DNA from: Nitrospira sp. KM1
GTDB taxonomy: Bacteria > Nitrospirota > Nitrospiria > Nitrospirales > Nitrospiraceae
DNA length: 64,000 nucleotides
Direction: 5' to 3'
Assembly: GCF_011405515.1 (NCBI RefSeq)
Contig: NZ_AP022671.1
Span: forward strand, 2,356,001 to 2,420,000
How positions within the stretch are numbered: position 1 is the first letter of the stretch; every line of letters begins with the position of its first letter. The translations under genes and the position numbers were made by a program. This document shows, one piece after another, positions 16,568-26,317 of the stretch. The notes beneath the pieces are model-generated. The model was not told the origin of the DNA, did not search any database, and saw only the letters and a program-made list of their open reading frames with translations.

Positions 16568-17651
16568 TCGTCCGCACATTTGACAATGTCTTTCCTCGTC
16601 CCGGTTGAACGGATTTTCCCGTTCGTTCCGGGAAGGATCTTTCGCCATCATTTTGGCCGCCGCACAGTTTGAGCACGAGCATGTCCAGAATCATGGCAGG
16701 CTTCGTACTGCTGCCTCCCTTCAGATCGTTGTCCGCAGCAAGAAAGGAGCGAAATGCCTCCTGCAAATCCGTATCTGAAAATTGCCCAAGAAATGTCCGG
16801 ACCTTGTAAGGGTCCATCCGTAACGTCCTGGCCGCCTCTCCTTCGCGCCCACCCTGACGCACGAGTTCTTTCACCTTCCACAGACGCCTGTACTGCCAGA
16901 CCAATGAACCGAGCATCCGCAACGGCGCCTCACCTGCGTCGAGGTTTCTAGCCAGGATGGTCAAAGCCCGGCCTCGATTTTTTGAGCCGATCGCTGCAGC
17001 CAGATCGAAGACCGAGGCCCCCGGTTCCGTACCGCGTATGGTCTCGACATCCTCACCGGTCACAGCGCGGCCCGCCGGCATAAATGCGCTCAGCTTCTCA
17101 AGCTCACGCTTGGCCATAGTCAGAGAGCCTCCGCATCCCTCCTTGAGAATCTGTACCGCCCCGTCGGTCAATTCGATGCCCGCCCGCCCCGCCTCTTGAG
17201 CGAACCACTGCGTGAGTTGAGGCTCTCTCAGGGGTGAGCAGTCGATCACCACTCCGGCCTTGACCAGAGTTTGTGTCCATTTCAATCTGCCATCGAGCTT
17301 GGCGGCGACAAGCACGAATACGGTAGACGGATTAGGCTCCTTAAGGTATGGGAGCAACGTGTCGGCCTGGCGGGACGGCAACTTTTCCGCAGACTTCACG
17401 ATGATCACTCTGCGTGGTGCAAAGACCGCCACCTCATTGGCGCAGGTCACAATCTGCGCGCCTTCCGCTTCATCTCCATAGAAGATGTCGCAATTGAATT
17501 CGTCGGCGCCAGATCCCAGTACGACACGTTTAAGGGCGGCAACTGCGTGATCGCGTAGCAGGTCCTCTTCGCCCAACACGACGTACACCGGAGCCACGTG
17601 CCCCTGTTCGAGTTGCTGGTCGAGTTGCGCTGGCGTAAGCGATGTCGGCAT
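16542..17651 (-). CDS. holA: DNA polymerase III subunit delta
   Basis: A 369-residue clamp-loader subunit that opens the beta sliding clamp. Recognisable features are the N-terminal APVYVVLGEEDLLRDHAVAA, the DEFNCDIFYG strand, LPSRQADTLLPYLKEPNPST and the C-terminal collar helices. The last 35 or so residues (after LKLCGGQNDGERS) are a basic extension beyond the usual end. It is the third gene of a leuS-lptE-holA unit, 11 bases after lptE. The lptE-holA pairing is known from other bacteria. Confidence 0.93.
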   Translation of the reverse strand: MPTSLTPAQLDQQLEQGHVAPVYVVLGEEDLLRDHAVAALKRVVLGSGADEFNCDIFYGDEAEGAQIVTCANEVAVFAPRRVIIVKSAEKLPSRQADTLLPYLKEPNPSTVFVLVAAKLDGRLKWTQTLVKAGVVIDCSPLREPQLTQWFAQEAGRAGIELTDGAVQILKEGCGGSLTMAKRELEKLSAFMPAGRAVTGEDVETIRGTEPGASVFDLAAAIGSKNRGRALTILARNLDAGEAPLRMLGSLVWQYRRLWKVKELVRQGGREGEAARTLRMDPYKVRTFLGQFSDTDLQEAFRSFLAADNDLKGGSSTKPAMILDMLVLKLCGGQNDGERSFPERTGKSVQPGRGKTLSNVRTISVARSKN

Positions 17652-17662
17652 GACATGCAGTC

Positions 17663-18265
17663 CTACGGCTGGGTGGTGGAAGTGTTGGCCGGAGCCGCCG
17701 CAGCCTTGACGAGCTGTCCGGATTCGAGTTGCAGTAAGAACCGTGACGCGAGGTCTTCCGCGATAAACCGGCCTGCCTGCTCCAGCGCCCGATTCTGGAG
17801 GACGCGATTGAATTGGAGATCGGGTGTGACGAAAAACTCCGAGGATCCCTTGACGACCTGCGTCCAGAGTACACGTTTGGTTCTCGTTTCTTCCACTTTG
17901 ATTCCGACGACGGCTTCGGCGCGGGTTTCCAGCGTGGTGGTCTGAGAAAAACTGAGAGTGGGAAGAAGGACGGACAGGATCTGTCCGGTGACGATCAGAT
18001 CCGCCGCCTCCGAATCGGAGACGATCTGAGCGCCGCTGCCGGAAGAAAATTCGTGCCGAATGTAATTGGTATATCGAACCTCTAAGTTCGGTTCGAAACT
18101 TTTATTTTCGAGCGTCCGTATGATCACCCGCGGCGGAGGCGCGGTGGAGGCGGAAGGGGTGGTCCCTCCGATGGTCGGCCCGGCTCCTTCGACACGGAAT
18201 TGATAGCCGCATCCGGCGACGAGACAACAGAGAACGATGCTCATCTGCGCGCGACTGATCTTCAT
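17663..18265 (-). CDS. lptE: LPS-assembly lipoprotein LptE
   Basis: A 200-residue lipoprotein. The signal and lipobox are CCLVAGCGY at about residues 13-21; the GCGYxF start is characteristic of LptE, which plugs LptD and helps insert LPS into the outer membrane. The body shows the LptE fold pattern: VIIRTLENKSFEPNLE, a helix YTNYIRHEFSS, LIVTGQILSV and the closing helix ASRFLLQLESG. The ATG at 18265 is used; a longer frame to 18370 would overlap leuS and add unrelated residues. It is 19 bases after leuS, as in the common leuS-lptE-holA order. Confidence 0.88.
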   Translation of the reverse strand: MKISRAQMSIVLCCLVAGCGYQFRVEGAGPTIGGTTPSASTAPPPRVIIRTLENKSFEPNLEVRYTNYIRHEFSSGSGAQIVSDSEAADLIVTGQILSVLLPTLSFSQTTTLETRAEAVVGIKVEETRTKRVLWTQVVKGSSEFFVTPDLQFNRVLQNRALEQAGRFIAEDLASRFLLQLESGQLVKAAAAPANTSTTQP

Positions 18266-18284
18266 GGGACACTCGGGCACTGCC

Positions 18285-20720
18285 TCATACCACAAAGTTG
18301 ACGAGCTTCTTTTCAACGTAAATGATTTTCTTGGGATCTTTCCCCTGCAGCCATTCCGCTGCCTGCGCACGCGCCAGCTGCTCGATGTCGGCTCGGGATG
18401 TCTCGGGATCCACGGCGAGCTTGCCTCTCAGTTTGCCATTGACCTGAACAGGGATCGTCAGCCGATCTTCAATCGTCAGGACAGGATCAAATCCAGGCCA
18501 TGGTTTCAGAGAAATGCTCGGTTGATGGCCCAATACCGACCACAGTTCTTCGGCCAGGTGCGGCGCAAACGGAGAGAGCAGCAAGATGAATGGCTCGAGT
18601 ACGCCGCGCGACCGCGCACCGGCCTTCGTCATTTCGTTTGTGAAAATCATCATCTGCGAGATCGCGGTGTTGAATCGAAGCGCTTCGATGTCCTCCGTCA
18701 CCTTCTTAATAGTCTGATGCAACAACCGCTGATGCTCGTGGGAGGGAACGGACGAGACCACGGCATCGGACAGCCGACCTTCCTCGCTTACGATCAGCCG
18801 CCACACTCGGTCGAGAAACCTTGTAATGCCTTCAACGCCTCTCGTGCTCCATGGCTTCATTGACTCGAGCGGTCCCATGAACATTTCATAGAGCCGCACG
18901 GCATCGGCCCCGAAGTGATCCATCATCTCGTCAGGATTAACGACGTTCCCGCGTGACTTGGACATTTTTTGATTGTCTTCTCCAAGCACGATCCCCTGAT
19001 GGACAAGCTTCTTGAAAGGCTCCGGCGTACTGACCACCCCGATATCGAACAACACCTTGTGCCAAAAACGGGAATACAGGAGATGCAGAACCGCATGTTC
19101 ACTGCCGCCGATGTAGAGATCCACCGGCATCCAGTATCGCTCCTTGTCTGCTTCCACCAACCGGGTTGCGTTGCCGGGATCGATGAATCGGAGGTAGTAC
19201 CAACAGGAACCCGCCCATTGAGGCATCGTATTCGTTTCACGTCGAGCGGGCTGCCCGGTTATTGGATCCTGTACGTCGAGCCATGCTTCAAGATTCGCGA
19301 GCGGACTCTCCCCGTTTCCAGATGGTTTGAAATTCACGGTTTCAGGCAGCAGGAGTGGCAATTGCTCCTCAGGCAACGGACGGGGTTCCCCCTCCGCCCA
19401 CACGATGGGAAATGGCTCCCCCCAATATCGCTGGCGTGCGAACAGCCAGTCCCGCAGTTTGTAATTGACCGCCTTCCGACCCTTGCCGTTAGCCTCGAGC
19501 CATTTTGTGATCACGGGGATTGCATCCATCGGCCTCAGACCATTGATGGAAAACGAACCGTCAGAGGAAGAGGAATTCACGACCATTCCATGACCGGTCT
19601 CGACATAGGCTTCCTTCTCAACGTTTCCCCCGGCGATGACTTCACGAATCGGCAGTGAATAGGTCTTGGCGAATGCCCAATCCCGGGCATCGTGTCCGGG
19701 AACCGCCATGATCGCGCCCGTGCCATAGCCCATCAGAACGTAGTCGGCGATCCAGATCGGCAAGCGTTCCCCGTTCACCGGATTGACGGCGTACCCCCCG
19801 GTGAACACGCCGGTCTTTTCTTTCTCGAGGTCCTGCCGTTGCAGATCGCTCTTGTGTGACGCCGCTTCACGATATGCGTGCACGCGGTCCCGACCTTCTG
19901 CCGGGGTTACGACGTCGACAAGCGGATGTTCCGGCGCCAGCACCATATAGGTCGCGCCAAAGAGGGTGTCCGGCCTGGTCGTAAACACACGAATCGTACC
20001 GTGGACAGCGGCAAGACTGAATTCAACCTCAGTCCCGATCGACCGACCGATCCAATTTCTTTGCATGTCCAGCGTACTGGAAGGCCATTCGACGAGCGAG
20101 AGATCATCGAGCAAACGATCGGCGTAGGCGGTGATCTTCAGCACCCATTGGCGCATCGGCTTGCGGATGACATCGAATCCGCCAACCTCGCTCTTCCCGT
20201 CGACGATCTCTTCGTTGGCCAGAACGGTTCCCAAGGCCGGACACCAGTTGACCGGCACATCGGCTACATAGGCAAGGCCCTTGTGAAACAATTGCAAAAA
20301 GATCCATTGCGTCCAGCGATAATATTCAGGGTCCGTCGTGCTGATCTCCCTGTCCCAATCGTACGACAGACCCACACGTTTCATCTGTCGCTTGAACGTG
20401 GCGATGTTCTGAGCGGTGGTCGTGGCGGGATGGATGCCGGTTTTGACGGCATATTGCTCCGCAGGTAAACCGAACGCGTCCCATCCCATCGGGTGCAGGA
20501 CGTTGAATCCCCGCATCCGCTTGTATCTCGACACGATATCCGTCGCGGTATATCCCTCGAGATGCCCTACATGCAGGCCGGAGCCCGATGGGTACGGAAA
20601 CATATCCAGGCAATAGAACTTCGGTTTCGAGCGATCCTCTCCGGTGCGGAATGGACGGTGTTCCTCCCAGTAATCCTGCCACTTGGATTCGATCGAACGA
20701 TGGTCGTAGGCGTGACTCAT
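18285..20720 (-). CDS. leuS: Leucyl-tRNA synthetase
   Basis: An 811-residue class I aminoacyl-tRNA synthetase that charges tRNA-Leu. The HIGH motif is HVGH at residues 50-53 and the KMSKS motif is present near residue 583. The CP1 editing domain is between, with [20 protein letters not shown] as its conserved threonine-rich strand. The tRNA-binding C-terminus ends [11 protein letters not shown], as usual for LeuRS. First gene of the leuS-lptE-holA unit. Its 5' end is at 20720, divergent from the methyltransferase gene. Confidence 0.98.
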   Translation of the reverse strand: MSHAYDHRSIESKWQDYWEEHRPFRTGEDRSKPKFYCLDMFPYPSGSGLHVGHLEGYTATDIVSRYKRMRGFNVLHPMGWDAFGLPAEQYAVKTGIHPATTTAQNIATFKRQMKRVGLSYDWDREISTTDPEYYRWTQWIFLQLFHKGLAYVADVPVNWCPALGTVLANEEIVDGKSEVGGFDVIRKPMRQWVLKITAYADRLLDDLSLVEWPSSTLDMQRNWIGRSIGTEVEFSLAAVHGTIRVFTTRPDTLFGATYMVLAPEHPLVDVVTPAEGRDRVHAYREAASHKSDLQRQDLEKEKTGVFTGGYAVNPVNGERLPIWIADYVLMGYGTGAIMAVPGHDARDWAFAKTYSLPIREVIAGGNVEKEAYVETGHGMVVNSSSSDGSFSINGLRPMDAIPVITKWLEANGKGRKAVNYKLRDWLFARQRYWGEPFPIVWAEGEPRPLPEEQLPLLLPETVNFKPSGNGESPLANLEAWLDVQDPITGQPARRETNTMPQWAGSCWYYLRFIDPGNATRLVEADKERYWMPVDLYIGGSEHAVLHLLYSRFWHKVLFDIGVVSTPEPFKKLVHQGIVLGEDNQKMSKSRGNVVNPDEMMDHFGADAVRLYEMFMGPLESMKPWSTRGVEGITRFLDRVWRLIVSEEGRLSDAVVSSVPSHEHQRLLHQTIKKVTEDIEALRFNTAISQMMIFTNEMTKAGARSRGVLEPFILLLSPFAPHLAEELWSVLGHQPSISLKPWPGFDPVLTIEDRLTIPVQVNGKLRGKLAVDPETSRADIEQLARAQAAEWLQGKDPKKIIYVEKKLVNFVV

Positions 20721-20944
20721 GTGTACTGGATAAAAGCGCTAAGACAAGATGGTGACGAGACGAAGGACTCTAACACAGACCGCAAACGGGCAACAACCGC
20801 GCAGCCAATGATCACGTGCCATCAATATTCTGGACGGCCTCTTTGTGTCCCGATCCCACCTCCGCCTGTCCGACGCATCCGTTCATCCTCAGTTGAACCG
20901 CCGACCGACTTGGAGCATGCTTCGAAACGACGGGCTCAAAGAGG

Positions 20945-21589
20945 ATGGGACTCTACGCCGCTCATATTTTCCCGCGTCTCATGGATTGGATCATGAGCGG
21001 ACGCGAGTTCGCCCGTTTACGATCTTCACTCCTGGCTGACGTGAGAGGGGACGTTCTCGAAATCGGTTTCGGAACTGGACTCAATATCGCTCACTATCCT
21101 TCAACTACCGCCAGCCTCACGGTGCTCGACCCGGCCTCTTTTTTACCGAATCGAGTCAGGCGTCGTATCGCCTCAGCGACATTTCCGGTCGAGTGTGTAC
21201 GCTCAACTGCCGAAACCTTGCCGTTCGACAGCCACCGATTCGATTGGATCGTGAGTACGTGGACGCTCTGCAGCATTGCCGATCCGTCACTGGCGTTGCA
21301 GGAAGTACATCGAGTACTGAACCCAACCGGGCGCTTTGTCTTCCTCGAACATGGACGGAGCGAGGATCAATTGGTAGCCGCATGGCAAGACCGATTGAAT
21401 CCGGTTCAGAACGTGTTGGGATGCGGCTGTAATTTGAACCGCAGCATCGACCGGCTGATTGCAGGCGCAGGATTGCACATTGGCCAACTCGATCGCTTCA
21501 GTATGCCTGGGGTGCCGCGGTGGGCAGGAGAGATGTATCAAGGGCTTGCCGAGCATAGAGAGGCTGCATCCAAACGGTGCATCCGTTGA
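20945..21589 (+). CDS. Class I SAM-dependent methyltransferase
   Basis: A 214-residue methyltransferase. The SAM-binding motif is DVLEIGFGTGLNIAHYP at about residues 37-53, with an acidic LTVLDPA strand after it, then DWIVSTWTLCSI and LQEVHRVLNPTGRFVFLEHG, typical of the UbiE/phosphatidylethanolamine N-methyltransferase-like group. The tail CGCNLNRSIDRLI is found in related small-molecule methyltransferases. The substrate is unknown. The start MGLYAAHIFPRLMDW matches the conserved YxxxxFPRLMDW beginning. Its stop codon abuts the end of the convergent nucleotidase gene. Confidence 0.9.
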   Translation: MGLYAAHIFPRLMDWIMSGREFARLRSSLLADVRGDVLEIGFGTGLNIAHYPSTTASLTVLDPASFLPNRVRRRIASATFPVECVRSTAETLPFDSHRFDWIVSTWTLCSIADPSLALQEVHRVLNPTGRFVFLEHGRSEDQLVAAWQDRLNPVQNVLGCGCNLNRSIDRLIAGAGLHIGQLDRFSMPGVPRWAGEMYQGLAEHREAASKRCIR

Positions 21590-22279
21590 TCAGATGGCCG
21601 TGAGAGACCTCAAATCCTCCACGGATATGAATGTTTTAGAAGGAGCAGGTGGCAGGTGGGAACTGGATTTTGCGCTATGGATGATGCCATTGAGTCCAAA
21701 CCGATCCGCGGCCGCCAGGCAACGTTCATCATCGTCCACATACAATGACCGCTTCGGTTCGAAGCCTACCAGACGCTGACATGCCGGCCAATATTCCGCG
21801 CGCATCTTGAGATAGCCCACTTCGAACGCATCTACGATGCGATCGACCTTCTTGTCGAGACCCGTCTTGGCAGCCTTGATGGACACCCCGACCGGATGCG
21901 CATTGGTGAGAATCGTCACCCGCTTTCCGCGTGCTCTGAGCAGCCGTAAAAACTGTTCGGCTCCGGGAAGAAAGCCGATCATGTGGTCCAACTCTCGATG
22001 CATCGTGACGATGTCGAGTCCGACTCGGTCGCTCCAGTATTCCAGGTCCGTCCAAGCCAAGTCCTCCTCGACCGAATGGTACATGTCCATCAGTTGGTTG
22101 CGAGCGGTCTCAAACGTCAGACCATGGAGCTCTGCGTAGCGGCGGGGCAACTCTTCTTCGAAAAAGAAATTGTCGAAATGACGGTCCAGCAATGTCCCAT
22201 CCATGTCCAACAGGACGTCGTCGATCCGGTCCCAATCGGGAATACGTCCTTGACCATCATGCGGCATGCGCGAGTTCAC
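21590..22279 (-). CDS. HAD hydrolase, YrfG-type GMP/IMP nucleotidase
   Basis: A 229-residue haloacid-dehalogenase family phosphatase. Motif I is DDVLLDMDGTLLDRHFDNFF, motif II is TILTNAHP, the Lys is in KMRAEYW and motif IV is SLYVDDDERCLAAA. The run DMDGTLLDxHFDNxFxxEELPRRYAELHG closely follows E. coli YrfG, which dephosphorylates GMP and IMP. It is therefore probably a purine nucleotidase. It faces the methyltransferase end to end, and der begins about 100 bases beyond its start. Confidence 0.88.
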   Translation of the reverse strand: MNSRMPHDGQGRIPDWDRIDDVLLDMDGTLLDRHFDNFFFEEELPRRYAELHGLTFETARNQLMDMYHSVEEDLAWTDLEYWSDRVGLDIVTMHRELDHMIGFLPGAEQFLRLLRARGKRVTILTNAHPVGVSIKAAKTGLDKKVDRIVDAFEVGYLKMRAEYWPACQRLVGFEPKRSLYVDDDERCLAAADRFGLNGIIHSAKSSSHLPPAPSKTFISVEDLRSLTAI

Positions 22280-22414
22280 GTATCGGAGTATAGCGAAGGT
22301 CCGCCGGGAACACGAGGTTGTCTTTATGAAAATTCCTATGTTAGGGTCAGCGCGTCGCTCACGCGTTGTCTGTTCATGTCTTCACCACCGGTTTCCGTTT
22401 CACCGCCGTTGTCC

Positions 22415-23731
22415 ATGATTCCCACCGTCGCCATCATCGGCAGGCCGAACGTCGGCAAATCCACTCTGTTCAATAAAATTTTGGGAAGCCGGACGGCCAT
22501 CGTCGACGACGTCCCCGGCGTCACACGAGATCGCAATTATGCAGATGCCGCGTATCGAACCCGACCCTTCCGGCTGGTAGATACCGGTGGACTCGAGCCT
22601 TCCGCTGCCGACGGCATGCTGGCCCTCATCCGGCGACAGTCGGAAATGGCGATTGCGGAGGCCGACATCTTGGTCCTGTTGATGGATGGGCGGACAGGGC
22701 TGACGCCTCCGGACCTGGAAATCGTGGGCCTTCTGCGCGGAACAATCAAACCGTTGTTCGTCGCCATCAATAAGATCGATACCCCGCAGGTCGAGCCGCT
22801 GATCGCAGATTTTTACCAGCTGGGCACCGATCACCTCTATCCGATCTCGGCAGAACATGGCACCGGTGTGGCCGAACTCCTCGACGCTCTCTATCCATTG
22901 CTCCCCTCACCTGATGAAGGTCCGGAGCCAGCCGGCATTCCAAGGATTGCGGTGGTCGGCCGCCCCAATGTGGGCAAATCGACATTGGTCAATGCCGTGT
23001 TGGGTGAAGAACGCGTCGTGGTGAGCGATGTACCGGGGACAACGAGAGACTCCATCGATTCCTTGGCAACCTTTCAGGACCGTCGGTACCTCTTTACCGA
23101 CACTGCCGGCATCAGAAGGCGCGGAAAGGTCGATCGTGGCATCGAAGGCTACAGCGTTGCCCGATCCTTGCGGGCGATCGGCCGCTCCGATCTGGCGGTG
23201 CTGCTGCTCGACGCGGAAGAAGGCGTGACCGAACAGGACACAAAGATCGCCGGGGTGGTCATCCGTCAGGGAAGAGCGTGTATTCTGATGGTCAATAAAT
23301 GGGATCTGCGAGAGGGGGACGCAGCGGCTCGCCTCCACATGGAAAAGGATCTTCGCCGCCGCTTTCCATTCTTAGCCTGGGCTCCGGTCCTGTTTGCGGC
23401 AGCGGTGAAGCCCGAGTCTCTGCGGAAACTGTTTCCCACGATCGACGAGGTCTTCGATTCGTTTTCCGAGCGGATTCCGACCGGACAACTCAACCAGTTT
23501 CTCCAGCGTGTCCTTGCCAGCCACCCCTTGCCTGTCCGGAAGGGGAAGCCCACCAAAATCACAAAATCTGCCTTTATGACGCAAGTGGCGACCAGACCTC
23601 CCGTGTTTGCGCTCTTCGTGGGACAGCCGGACAATATTACGCCGGCGTACCTGCGCTTTCTTGAAAATCAACTCCGGGAGACGTACGGGTTTTCGGGTAC
23701 GCCCGTGCGGCTCTTGGTTAGAAAGAAATGA
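22415..23731 (+). CDS. der: Ribosome-assembly GTPase Der
   Basis: A 438-residue tandem GTPase (EngA/Der) needed for 50S subunit assembly. Both G domains are complete: GRPNVGKSTLFNK at residues 8-20 with DTGG and NKID, then GRPNVGKSTLVNA at about 181 with DTAGIRRRG and NKWD. A KH-like domain ends the protein (TRPPVFALFVGQPDNITPAY). The start MIPTVAIIGRP at 22415 matches family length; an ATG at 22376 would add 13 Ser/Pro-rich residues and cannot be excluded. Upstream open frame to 21983 is antisense to the nucleotidase and is not part of it. Confidence 0.96.
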   Translation: MIPTVAIIGRPNVGKSTLFNKILGSRTAIVDDVPGVTRDRNYADAAYRTRPFRLVDTGGLEPSAADGMLALIRRQSEMAIAEADILVLLMDGRTGLTPPDLEIVGLLRGTIKPLFVAINKIDTPQVEPLIADFYQLGTDHLYPISAEHGTGVAELLDALYPLLPSPDEGPEPAGIPRIAVVGRPNVGKSTLVNAVLGEERVVVSDVPGTTRDSIDSLATFQDRRYLFTDTAGIRRRGKVDRGIEGYSVARSLRAIGRSDLAVLLLDAEEGVTEQDTKIAGVVIRQGRACILMVNKWDLREGDAAARLHMEKDLRRRFPFLAWAPVLFAAAVKPESLRKLFPTIDEVFDSFSERIPTGQLNQFLQRVLASHPLPVRKGKPTKITKSAFMTQVATRPPVFALFVGQPDNITPAYLRFLENQLRETYGFSGTPVRLLVRKK

Positions 23732-23886
23732 CGGACAGTTCTGTCCCCGCAACGACTGGGTTTGTGCGCAAGAGGACTGTCTCTGCCGTCATGTGATCCG
23801 TTGTTGAACATTATGGCTCGATCGCTTCACAGAAAATCGGTTTGACTCTTGCACTATCGCCGGTCCGTTCTTCACTAAAGTCATCT

Positions 23887-24345
23887 ATGCATCTTTCCAC
23901 TGATCACCGTGAGCCGTCCAGGAGCGTACCGTTTGCCTGTGGCCGACCTGCCCAGTTCGACCTGACGGATCCGAACACCTGTGCGCATGTCTCCACACCT
24001 GGCATGATCATCTTCTCCCAGGCCGCGCGCATCCTCCACATGAACAACCAGGCGCGCATGCTCATGGGGTTATTCGGCGAAGTCCACGGGTTATGGCCGA
24101 ATTTGGCGACGGAATCGCTGCCGTCGACGGTCGCGGAACTGTGCTCCGAGATTTTGTCCGAACTTCACTGCCGTACCCAGACGGAGGATTGGGTACAGAT
24201 CGAAATCCGTCGCATCTGTCATATGGTCACTCCTTCGCTCCTCCTCAAAGGGTTCGGCATGCCGGGGTCTTCGAACGGGGATTCCTGGATGATCGTCACG
24301 CTTGAACCCTTCGACCCGCTGTCCCTGCCGCAGACCCGGGTGTAA
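23887..24345 (+). CDS. PAS-like small protein, function unknown
   Basis: A 152-residue protein. The middle (GMIIFSQAARILHMNNQARM, then LMGLFGE) has the look of a PAS-domain start, where a buried strand is followed by the NxxAxxLxG helix. The rest (WVQIEIRRICHMVTPSLLLK and SWMIVTLEPF) fits the strands that close a PAS fold. No output domain is attached, so it might act as a stand-alone sensor or partner of the genes downstream. An ATG at 23842 is an alternative start. The link to the sigma-factor cluster is by position only. Confidence 0.6.
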   Translation: MHLSTDHREPSRSVPFACGRPAQFDLTDPNTCAHVSTPGMIIFSQAARILHMNNQARMLMGLFGEVHGLWPNLATESLPSTVAELCSEILSELHCRTQTEDWVQIEIRRICHMVTPSLLLKGFGMPGSSNGDSWMIVTLEPFDPLSLPQTRV

Positions 24346-24393
24346 GATCCGCGCTCCTCGATTCTTCGCACGTGACCGCCTATGGCTTTCATC

Positions 24394-24422
24394 TTGACTA
24401 TGCATAGTCCCCGTGGTTTATT
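24394..24422 (+). promoter_or_regulatory. Possible sigma-70 promoter of the secreted-protein/sigma-factor cluster
   Basis: TTGACT at 24394-24399 and TTTATT at 24417-24422 are 17 bases apart, about 70 bases before the ATG at 24491. The match is fair; no other strong candidate is visible in the short gap. Confidence 0.35.
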
Positions 24423-24490
24423 CCTCGAAGACGATCGAATAACCAGAACGCCGGATTTCCCGATCTTTGTTTCAAGAATTCCCCGTCAAT

Positions 24491-25369
24491 ATGTTGAATC
24501 TGGATTGTGATAGCACCGCGGGCTCATCCAACCGTCGGCGTCCTTGGAGAACCGTGATTGCGGGCCTATTCGCCCTCGTCACGGCCCTCCCCGTCGCCAG
24601 CGCGGAAGAACCGCCGCCGCCTTCATCCATTGCAGAGCAAGCGACTTCGGAGGTGGAAATTCAGACGGAGGTGCAACCTCCGGCGGTGGAGAGACCGGCC
24701 GATCCTGCGGTAAGTCTGCGAGGATCGGTTTGGCGGACCAAGTCCGGAATCGTATTCCTGAAAACGCCGATCGGTCTGTTGACCTTGAGTTCGAAGACGA
24801 CCCTGAAAGACCTGAAAGCGTCGCATGACGTGTTGTTTTGGGTGCATGACCGAAGCATGGTCGTCGAGATCCGCAAGAAGGGAGAGGGCTCATTGGTCCA
24901 TCGCTACCTGACCGGTCCGATGACGTTCGGAGAAGACGCCCCAAAGACTCTGCAGTGGTGGACGCCTGAGGGAGAGGAAGCGACCCATTTCGGAACTCAG
25001 GAGGGACGACTCAATTCGTTTCATGAAGGAGACGTCCTGACCGTCGAAGTCGATCAATCGCACACGATCCTCGGCGTGCACGATCTGCAGTTCGACCTCC
25101 AGATCAGCCAGACACCTCCTGCCGGGTCCCAGGTTCACGTGGTGATGTCCGGCACGGTATCCAGACTCAAATCGAACTTCATTTTTTTCCGCACCCCGGT
25201 TGGAGTGGTCATGGTGAACAGCAAGATCGGAATACCCCGTGTCAAGGTTGGCCAGCCCTTGACCTTGCGCATCGACGATCATGATGTCTCCGTCGATCTC
25301 GTTCCCTCTTCATCAGGTCTTCAACCCGACGGGACCTCTCCAGCGCATTCGCCCGCGTCCCCCCATTGA
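24491..25369 (+). CDS. Secreted protein with two similar beta modules
   Basis: A 292-residue protein with a signal peptide (VIAGLFALVTALPVASA). It then contains two related modules: SLRGSVWRTKSGIVFLKTPI, followed by GLLTLSSKTTL, in the first half, and VMSGTVSRLKSNFIFFRTPV, followed by GVVMVNSKIGI, in the second. The repeated pattern (G-T/S-V-x-R-x-K-S-x-x-x-F-x-K/R-T-P-x-G) indicates an internal duplication. Family not recognised. Its TGA overlaps the ATG of the sigma-factor gene (TGATG), so the two are likely translated together. Confidence 0.75.
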   Translation: MLNLDCDSTAGSSNRRRPWRTVIAGLFALVTALPVASAEEPPPPSSIAEQATSEVEIQTEVQPPAVERPADPAVSLRGSVWRTKSGIVFLKTPIGLLTLSSKTTLKDLKASHDVLFWVHDRSMVVEIRKKGEGSLVHRYLTGPMTFGEDAPKTLQWWTPEGEEATHFGTQEGRLNSFHEGDVLTVEVDQSHTILGVHDLQFDLQISQTPPAGSQVHVVMSGTVSRLKSNFIFFRTPVGVVMVNSKIGIPRVKVGQPLTLRIDDHDVSVDLVPSSSGLQPDGTSPAHSPASPH

Positions 25370-25962
25370 TGGCCGCAATGAGCCGCGGCTCCGCAGCAGA
25401 ATCGGGAGAGGGCCCCCAAGATCCTTCCGGATTTGATAAGCTGTATCGAGATCATGTCGATCTACTTTACCGATATGCCTACCGGCTGTGCGGAGAGGCG
25501 GAAGCTGCCAAAGATCTCGTCCAGGAAACCTTTCTCAATGCCTATCGGGGGTTCAACCGGTTCCGCGGAGATGCCCGGGTCTCGACATGGCTGTATACCA
25601 TCGCGTCCCGCGCCTGCATGCGCATGCGCCGCAAACGAAAAGGCGAACCTGAACGCGAATTGTCGCTGGATGAATTCGTTCCGACGTCCGAAGGGGAATT
25701 TCATTTGCAAATCCCGGTGGAGGGTCTGACTCCCGAAGAAGCGTTGCAGAACAAAGAGCTTCGTGAGGCGCTCGACCGTGCGATTCAATCGTTGCCGAAG
25801 AAATATCGTATGACTCTCGTTCTGCGAGACATGGAAGGTCTGAGCGCTAAGGAAGTCGGAGCGATCATGGGCGTGACTGAACGCGCGGTGAAATCGCGCC
25901 TGCATCGCGCCCGTCTGTTCGTCCGCAAGGAACTCAGCGCACGAGGCATCACTGAATCCTGA
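25369..25962 (+). CDS. ECF RNA polymerase sigma factor (RpoE-like)
   Basis: A 197-residue group IV sigma factor. Region 2 is FDKLYRDHVDLLYRYAYRLC, then AKDLVQETFLNAYRGFNRFR and STWLYTIASRACMRMRRKRK; region 4 is LPKKYRMTLVLRDMEGLSAK with the helix-turn-helix VGAIMGVTERAVKSRLHRAR. It would direct transcription of an envelope or stress regulon. The start overlaps the stop of the secreted-protein gene. The next gene encodes a likely zinc-binding anti-sigma factor, the usual partner. Confidence 0.96.
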   Translation: MAAMSRGSAAESGEGPQDPSGFDKLYRDHVDLLYRYAYRLCGEAEAAKDLVQETFLNAYRGFNRFRGDARVSTWLYTIASRACMRMRRKRKGEPERELSLDEFVPTSEGEFHLQIPVEGLTPEEALQNKELREALDRAIQSLPKKYRMTLVLRDMEGLSAKEVGAIMGVTERAVKSRLHRARLFVRKELSARGITES

Positions 25963-26002
25963 GGTGGCCGGCCACCTCGTTCATCATCGCGAGACGCCCG
26001 GC

Positions 26003-26317
26003 ATGAAGAGACCCAGAAAAACATCGGGAAGGACGCCTCGACAGGTCGTGACCGCCGTCCATTCGCCGGAGGCAGGACGTTGCCTGGATATCTTGCGTCG
26101 ATTATCGGCCTTCATCGATGACGAACTGCCCGCGCAGATTTGCAAAGAACTCCGACATCATCTCGGGGCGTGCCCGAGCTGTGAAGTCTTTATCGCCTCC
26201 CTGCGCGCGACCGTGACGCTCTGCCGTCATTGCCCCACCCCGCAGCTGACGGCCCAAGACCGGGCTCGATTACGCCTCGAGGTTCTGAACGCATCGCGAC
26301 CGAGGACAAAGCGGTGA
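26003..26317 (+). CDS. Zinc-binding anti-sigma-like protein (zf-HC2)
   Basis: A 104-residue soluble protein with a CLDILRRLSAFIDDELPAQI start and HHLGACPSCEVF, which gives the HxxxCxxC motif of the ZAS/zf-HC2 anti-sigma domain. No membrane helix follows; such cytoplasmic forms can release their sigma factor when the thiols are oxidised. A GTG at 25964 would add 13 residues; the ATG at 26003 is preferred. Its stop overlaps the start of the cytochrome gene. Regulation of the preceding sigma factor is inferred from order and motif. Confidence 0.85.
   Translation: MKRPRKTSGRTPRQVVTAVHSPEAGRCLDILRRLSAFIDDELPAQICKELRHHLGACPSCEVFIASLRATVTLCRHCPTPQLTAQDRARLRLEVLNASRPRTKR

Noticed and set aside
18237-18863. 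Long open frame on the plus strand opposite leuS
   Set aside because: It is antisense to conserved leuS codons, has no family resemblance and no ribosome binding site. Several similar frames opposite leuS and mfd were rejected likewise.
21983-22414. Long N-terminal extension of Der
   Set aside because: The open frame is antisense to the nucleotidase gene; Der proteins begin a few residues before the first GRPNVGKST.
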